A stretch of DNA of 64,000 bases from Lineus longissimus (lineage: Eukaryota; Nemertea; Pilidiophora; Heteronemertea; Lineidae): assembly GCF_910592395.1 (NCBI RefSeq), contig NC_088321.1, positions 11,410,001 to 11,474,000 on the forward strand. Direction: 5' to 3'. Positions 54,401 through 63,400 of this stretch are shown in pieces. The stretch's first letter is position 1, and the number at the start of each line of letters is the position of its first letter. Under the pieces are notes generated by a model. It made no database searches. It had not been told where the DNA came from and saw nothing but the letters and a program-made list of their open reading frames with translations. The position numbers were made by a program, and so were the translations under genes.

Positions 54401-57400
54401 GTCGTATTCATTAAGGTCTCTCGCAAAATTGTTATGCATAAGATATCAGTCCAGTCGTTTATGTAAAATGATCCGAAGAATGGAAATACCGCTTCATAAC
54501 AAAAATTTCCGTATTTTGAAATGGATCGTTTGGTGCAATGGTGAAAATATCCGGTGACTGCATAAAACTTTGGCACCGGTGGGACATTGGAATGTGAAAT
54601 TAATGTCATCGATAGATATAGCCGGCATGATTTCCTGTTTGAATTCGTCGCTTTTTGTCGCCGTCGCTGGCATTGCAACAAATTTTCGGGTTCATGTATG
54701 ATATATACAATACTCTGATGATTTAGATGCTACGGCTATATGATTGTACTGTTATATTAAAATCATCATTGCGACCTGATGGTCGTTTTTCTCTTTTCTC
54801 CGACAACATGGCCACCATTATGGACAATGACATGGATGTAGAGGTATTCGCGAATTCTTACATTATTTTCTTTTCGTAGCCAAATGTCCATACCTAACTC
54901 GAACATATAGCAATTGCAGACGGCTTGGAGGATGGGTAATACCCGCTTCAGGCAACCCGAAAGGACGTGTTTGTTGCAAACGTAAGTCTCGATTTTGCAT
55001 AGATTGCATTTGTTTAGCGACGATATTCGCGTGCACCTGTAATGCATTGCGTGTTGTATTATTCTATATAATTTTGCCAAGAGGTGACATTCGTTTACAG
55101 ACGGCATACATGTAATGCATTGCATGTTGCGAGGCCACCCCAGAATTGTCTTAAAATACCAATCGCCGAGAATTAACGTTGTCACCTGTCATGCTTGTTA
55201 GGATGTCACATTTTAGTTACTGTACCATGTTTTTAAGCCACGATGAAAGTACCAAACATACTGTAGAACATGCAATAAGCGAGCGCTGCGGGAAATCGGA
55301 ATAGGCCTAGGTTTTTATTTATACATGGTCAAGGCGAATAATAAAGTAAGTCCATTACGACGTAACAGTCCTATTTGAAAGGGCTTTGGTGTTAGGGTAA
55401 CAACACTCATCATCTAATGAAATTGATGACTAGACCTATTCACCCATAGGCTTGAATTGCTGCCAATACAGTGTATAAATAAAAAGATCTATTCCTATTT
55501 TAATTATCCGCTGGGCTCGCTTATTGCAAGTTCTATTGTACTGTATATACATTATGTTACTTTGACATTATTAACCTACTAGCATTGTACCCGTGGCGCA
55601 GGCAGGTTCAAATGGGCTATACCTTGAATAGATTGAATTGCAATAAACATCTAATGCAATATCAAAGGAGCCATATCGAAGAGACAAATTAAACCAACCA
55701 TTTGTCCACAGACTCGGACCTAGCTGTGGCGTGCTGTATGCGTGCATATAAAAGTATATCAGTTGGTCCGAAAGAGATGATGAGGCAATGCCTCGTTCCT
55801 TCGTCAGCAATATGCGCCTTTTTATACGGAGAAGGAGTACCCATGCAGATAGGCCTTCACATGTCGGCCTCCAAATGGCTCGAACCAATTGCACTATCAC
55901 TACTATAACTTTAAAATGCGTGCTCCTCCTACATGTAGCCATGCAGGTCTCGGGCAAGGCACTTACTCGACAGGCAAGCTAGAAGTTCAGCACCGTGAGC
56001 AGCTCCCTCGGCTGATAAGGCCATTTCAGGTTCAGCGCGCCTCTTCAGATCAAGTATTGAGAGCTGTGGTGAGCTCATAAACATACCATGGTAACCTTCA
56101 TTATCACGAGTTAGCTCTGGCTAACACAGCACCCATAAACAATAGACCACCAATTTGACCCCAGCTCCTTACTGCGGGAAAACCCAAGTCCAGCAACCGA
56201 AAATACCAAAAATACATTTTTGTTTACATTTGAACTGCACACATACGTTTGTTTACAATTTCTTTCCCCGCGAAATCTCGAAGATCAGGTGACCTAGGCC
56301 TACAATCGTGGATTGAAAAATAACATTAACCTTGGTTCAGCAGGTCAACACGTGTACAGGCTGTTCCAATCACCCCCCTACAGCCAGCCGTTCAACAGGT
56401 AGTGTAAGTCACCCTGTGGGGTGGGAGTGCAGGTGATTCATTAATCCCCTGCATAACTAAACAGCAATGGCTTGGCTTCCGTGTATAAGGAGAATTGACC
56501 GTGTCCGATTAAAAATCCCTCATTACTGCTCCGCTGAAGTAAATTTCCGAAAATAAACATGACGTTGCATCAGGATAACATATCACCTGCAAACGTGCAA
56601 AATTTCCAGACGAAACACTACCCCCAAATGGCACTTTAGCGAGCCGCCTTATAGTATTATGATATAGATAGAGTGGCTTCACGTGACGTGTTGGGGGTGA
56701 TGGGAGGGCAGACAAAAGAAAGCAAGTCCAAATGACCATGACAGCAGTTGACTTAGTCTGGCACGACAAACTATTGTTCTGCCCTCTTAACATGGCTGAC
56801 CGTGAAAACACTCTATTGCAATGCATGATGAGTAGATGTATCAAGTGATCATGGCTTTTCAATTTTACTGCTTTTATTGCGTTTTAGTCCCAACATGTGC
56901 AAGAAACTGTAGAGCCCACAAGGCTCGATGTGCACCCACGCGGATGTGCAGATACCCAATAAGATCACTGAGATGCTCCTGCCGGCCGGGCCAAGTATGC
57001 TGCAGATGTAAGTGACAATAATTGTTCTGTTATGATTGAGGCAACATAGGCTATATGTATTCCAAAGTAAGAGGCGACAAAAAAAATGTTTTGAGCGTCA
57101 ATCATAATACCTTTGATCTATTCAATCACCTTTGTTATTCATTTAGTTGTTTTCAAAATTATGAACTGGCAAGAATGATAAAAACTATAAAATATAAACA
57201 TGTTTAAACCAATAAAACCCCAAAGTTAGACACCTAATATAATTGCTTTTTTCTCGTTTTCTCCATCTAAGTTTTCCATCTAAGTTCTCCATCTAGTTCC
57301 GCCTACTTCTCTGTTACAGAAACCATATTTTTCACTCTGTATAACAAGCAGGACCTGAAATCAGAACGCCCCTGGCTTGAAGTTATATGTAAAAAAACCA

Positions 57401-60400
57401 GTTTGCATTTAGTCGCAACCCGCCTCATCAACCCGCCCTCTTTGCAGCGGGATTAGATCTATAAAAAGGCTGAAAGTGGAACACCCGCCAGATGGGCTGC
57501 CACAAGTGAATAGTTTAAGTATGTAAAATGTACTACAAGCGTATGCTACACAATTGTTTTTGTTTTCTAGACACCTGTGAGCTCCGCGGGTGCAAAGGTA
57601 AATGCATCAGAGGCCGCCGATGTCCTACAGGGTTGAGACAGCTGAGCCAAAGGACCTGCACTTGTCCGCTAGGCTACTCATGCTGCCACCGTAAGTATTA
57701 AAACATCTCCAAAGAATATTTGTATGAGAATGTGTGCGCACCGTCACATACAAGACGAGCCATCAAACAATCGACTTTGCGGAGGAAAAATTGTGAATGG
57801 ATAATTTATTCAATCAGAGTCTGATTTAACAAAATTAAAAAGAAAAAAAAATCATATGAAAGGATATGGTTCGAGGCGACTCCAAACAAGACACAGAGGT
57901 CTTATAAATGTTTTTAAACACTTATGAGGCAATCGATTCATTTATATAACAATCAACTTGTAAGACAAAAAGCACAATTTTTTTGCCTCAATGAACCGTC
58001 CGTATAGCACTCTTTCATTTTTGCGTAAGTTATCACTCCATTTATCTATGTACAAGGATTGAAGTAAGGCCGTACGCCTTTTCATGGTCAAACGATTTTC
58101 TGATGTTAAAAGGGATTTTCTGGTTCTGTATCAACAATTTCAGATAATCGAGTGCACCGGTTGGTCGTTGGAAGAGGAAATAACTCTCGCGGATAATTGT
58201 TTAGCCGGGTTGATAACATGTTTGCAATCGCCAATTTTAATTAAAGGCAGTGGCGTCGAATTGCCAAAAATTGTCTAGTTATGATACATGTCATACTCGC
58301 TTAATTTAAAAGTTCCGCTAATTAGGCCAGTTTTTTTCCCGATAACACGGACACGACTAAAGGGACACTGATATGGAAAATAAAAGCGAGTCCTAATTTT
58401 ATTCTATTTTCGCAGGCAACTGTCCATATCGAGCTAGGACATATATCAGTTGCCGACTGCTTAGAGGATGGGTAATACCCGCTACAAATAACCCAGCTGG
58501 ACGTGTTTGCTGCAAACGTAAGTCCTAATTTTGCATAGGGGTGACATTTATTGTTTACATACGGCATGCATATGTATATGTCATACACTGCATGTTCCTC
58601 GCATTGCTTACCATACCAATGTTTACATACAATTCACAATGTCACATGTGAGGATGTGACTTTTTGCTTATGTCTTGTCGTATTTTAAGCCTCAGTGAGC
58701 GTATTCATGACAGTGGATATTTGGCATTTGAACCGGTCGTTGCAGAAACCTACGGAATCCAATGTAAATCGGGTCAAATACGTGGTAGTTTGCCATATGT
58801 ACGTGTTTCCCTTCAATAGCCAGCTAGGCATGGCCAGGGCTTTGCACTAAAGGGATAGAGAACAACATTTAAGTCGCAACAATGCAACACTGAATGACGA
58901 AAACACCCAAAATTGGTAAACCTGCCTAACACGACACTTGCTAATAGCTGTTCTACTGCTCTAACATCGTCAACGTATGTAAATTCATATAGATGTAAGA
59001 AGAGATCAAGCTTTCCAGTTTTCTAAAGCTGTTATTGTTTTTGTTTAGTCCCAACATGTGCAAGAAACTGTAGAGCTCAGAAGGCGCGATGTGCACCCAA
59101 GCGGACATGCAGATACCCAATAAGATCACCGAGATGCTCCTGCCGGCCCGGTCTAGTATGCTGCAAATGTAAGTGACAGTTCTCAGTTATGACTGCGGCC
59201 ATGATATAAAAAACTTATAAAATATGACCCGGGCGTGTAATCAAGATTAAGACTATGAAACATAAGCGGTGGAGGGCAAAGGAACAAACACATGAATATG
59301 TGACAAGCATATGATACACACACTAGTTATCTCTGCATTTCAGACACATGTGAACTGCGTGGATGCAGAGGTAGATGCAACAGGGGCCGATGTCCTAAAG
59401 GGACGAGACCTGCCCGCAATACCTGCACTTGTCCAGCCGGCTATTCCTGCTGCATACAAATAAGTAAGTATCAATTAACATCGCAAATCATGCTGCTCGG
59501 TTATACGTAAGTATTACTGACAACATCCTAAAAGTAAAATAGGTATGGGAAGTTGTGCTCGCCGTGAAATACCAGTGGAACCATCTTCTATATCGAGCAA
59601 CTTATTCAAATGGACAGTTTGTCAAATTAGAGTCATCTTAATGCTTCTAGTCGTTTAAAAACAGTATTTTTTTATGATTATATTTGAGAGAGCTTTATAA
59701 CCTAAACCTACATCTATAGTACTGTATTAAGTGTTATGTGTAAAAAATGAACCCATTCGTTTATGTACAACATTCCGAGGAGAGGTACAACCGTGTCATT
59801 GGCTGACAATTTCCTAATGTTGAAATGAGTTTCCTGGAGTTTTATCACAAATCAACGATGAGCGCAAAAAATCATGCATCGGTTGGTTTGGTAGTTGGGA
59901 AGGACATACCTGTCATGGATAACTATTTAGGCGGCGCTCTTTTTAGACGTACGCTCTCTGCGATGGAATGGCCAGCATTTATTGTGTTATGATGCATATA
60001 ATCACACTCTGATGATTAAGGTGCTGCAGCAAATTGCTATGGGATGTCAAAAATATCATTGCTACCCAATAACTCTGATTTTCCCCGATAATACGGCCAC
60101 CACTACAGGGACACTTGTAAAGAAATAGAGGCGATTCATAACATTATTTCCTTTTCGTAGAAAAATGTCCATATCCAACTATGACATATATCAGATGCAG
60201 ACGGCTTGGAGGATGGGTAATACCTGCTAAAAGTAACCCGAAAGGACGTGTTTGCTGCAAACGTAAGTTTTAATTTTGCAATTGGGTGACATTCGTTTAC
60301 AGATGGCTTGCGCACTGTCTATAATGTATTGCGTGTTGCATTGTGTCAAGCCTTAAAATTGCTACCAAATGGCAAAATATTCATATACAATGTGTCTCAA

Positions 60401-63400
60401 AACATTACCCTAGTTTCGCACTCCTAACGTCAAGCCAGATCTTGACCAAGTGCACATTTCCAGGCCCGTAATGGAGTAATTTTTAGGCTTTCTATAATCC
60501 TCTAGTATTTGAATGTGAATGGTCGATAAAAACCGTCCTCTATACTTATGGTAACTATAACAAGACACAAATAAAATCACCCCACTCGCATTTGTCCTGC
60601 CTGCTTGGGTGTCTTATTAACCTATTCAAGCCACGATTGCCATTGACGCTGCGTTCAATCAAATAGAGGGCCAGATAAACTTCCTCCCGTCGTGGGCCTA
60701 CGAAAATATACACATACACTGGGTGATTTCAAAGTTGGTTTTGGTTTTAGTGTTGGGTGTTAGTGTCACTTTTATTCTTAATTTCTACCCCTAAAAACCT
60801 ATGTCTGGATAAGACCAATTCGAGGTTTTAGTTTAACACCAACACTGGTTTTATCTAAACACCTAAAACCTGGGCTGAAACTAAGAAGAGGTTTTATTCT
60901 GCAGGTAAAACTAACACCAAGATGGATAGAGATAAAACCTTGGAAAAACCAAACATGCATGTTGTTGTCGTTGTTACTGTTGTTTCCCTATTGTAACCGC
61001 TTCCGATCTATATAAATTTGGTCGTCTTCTCTCACGTCCATCATCATTCCCATCAGCGTTCAAAATACCAGCAACTACTTCTTGAAATGGTACGAACAAC
61101 ATGATTTATTTTTTTAACACCAACACCGACTTTGAAATCCACTCGGTGTTAATGCCTAAGGTGTTAGTTTTATTGGTAATACAAAGTGCACTACAAATCT
61201 TCCAAATATAACACCGAGCTGGGATTAAGATCAGACATTGGTGTTCCAATTGGTTTCAGTGTGAAACTAAAACCTAATTTGAAATAGGATAATGCTAAAA
61301 CTGTGTGTCAAAACTAACACCAGAACTGATTTCATTTCTGGTGTTGTGGAGAGTTTTAGTTTTAGTCCCGGTGTTAGTTTTTGACACTAAAACCATGCCT
61401 TAGTTTTTAGCTAAAACCGGACATAATGCTAAAACCAACAAACACCGACTTTGAAATAGGATAAAACTAAAACCCAATTCATTTCAATGCTGGTTTAATC
61501 AAGGGTTTTAGTGTTCCATTTAGTTTTAAAACTAAATCTAAAAACTGACCTTGAAATCACCCACTGGCTTACTACAGTGGACGTTAGGCGTGCGAAACTC
61601 GAGTATATTGTTTGCGTTTTGACTCAGAATGTGATCAAATGGTTAACATAGTTGCCTTCCTCACACGTTCAGGATGAGTGAAGTCTTGGGTCTTTCTAAA
61701 TGCAATTGATAAGGCATGAGGTGATAGGGACCTGCATGTTGTGCTTGCCTTTGTGAGCGTGAGAAGCAATAAATATTTCAAATCACAAAAACAGTGGTTT
61801 TAAATTCGTTCCATTCAGGCCTGTCGAAAAAGTCATCTGTTTGCCATTACCTTCAACAAGCCTGTGTAATCATGCAGTGACCGTACCATACCTACTCAAC
61901 TGGGATGTGGTAATGCCACTACTATTTAAGTGACCTGTGAAATATACATGTTGACCCTTTGATTCCTTTTTGAGTCAAAATTTAAACCACATGATTTATT
62001 GGGACACATGCATGGTAGAGTCCACTTGTCGCCTATAAGAATGTCATGTTTCACTATGAAACCCGCCGTCATGTTCGAAAGCCTCGGGGAACGTACTCGT
62101 GACATTGGACATTTGGCAACTAAACAATGAAAAAATATATTCTGACGATATCAGCGTACAGTCATGAAAATATGCTTTTCATTTTAACTAATGCTTATCA
62201 CCCTTTCAGTCCCAACATGCAAAATAAACTGTAAAGTGTACAAGGCGCGATGTGTCCGAAGTCGGACGTGCAAATACCCAATAAAATCGCCGAGATGCAC
62301 CTGCCGGCCCGGCCTGGTATGCTGCAGATGTAAGTGACAATTCTCAGTTATAATTTGGGCCATGGTAGAAAAGGAAAAAAATAACCTGAGCATGTAATCC
62401 ACTGTACGACGAGACGAGACATAAACGTTTCATTGTTAGACTAATATTAAAGTAATAAAACACATATCTACCAAAAAAACGTATGCTACACAGTGCGTGC
62501 GTCAGTTCTCTCTGTATTTCAGACACCTGTGAGCTTTCTGGATGCAAGGGTAAATGCATAAAGGGCGGATGTCCTAATGGGAGAAGACCTCTCCAGAATA
62601 CCTGCACTTGTCCGGCCGGCTATTCCTGCTGCTCACGTGAGTATTGAAGCATCATTGAATACCAGATCGATGAACAAACGTAAATGGATTTTTTTCAGTT
62701 AGAGTAAAAATGGCTGTGGTTCGATCCGATTCAAGGGAAATAACAAATCAGTCTGATCGCCGTTTCATTTCGAGTGATCGTTTGACCATGTTAAACTCAA
62801 TATACTGTATGATACTCAAACAATTGTTATGAAGGGATACTGATATAGATATTGAGACGAGTGCTAATGTTACGTTCCTTTCGCAGGGAAATGTCCATAC
62901 ACAACGAGAACATATCATAGTTGTAGACGCCTAGGAGGATGGGTAATACCGGCTTCAGGTAACCCGAGAGGACGTGTTTGCTGCAAACGTAAGTCATTAC
63001 ACATTGCAAAGGGATGATGACATTCGTGTACAGATGGCAAGCACACCTGCCTATAATGCATTGCGTGTTGCATTGGGGCAAACCCTTAAATTGCATGCAT
63101 TAACAAAGTTCGCATAGAATTCAAGTTCTCACCAGTTATTGCCTGTAAGATGTTACATTTCACTTCAATGTCGCTTCGTGCTTTTATGCACCATATGAAC
63201 GTACTCGTGGCAGTAAACACTTGACATTTGAACCCTGGCGGAAAATAACTGAATGAATGTCAACGTATTGAAAGTCATGAGTAGGTGCAATAAGCAACGA
63301 ACCTTTCCACTTGTTAATTACTCTGATATTGTTTTTTTAGTCCCAACATGTGCAAGAAACTGTAGAGCCAACAAGGCTCGATGTGCATCCAGTCGGGCGT

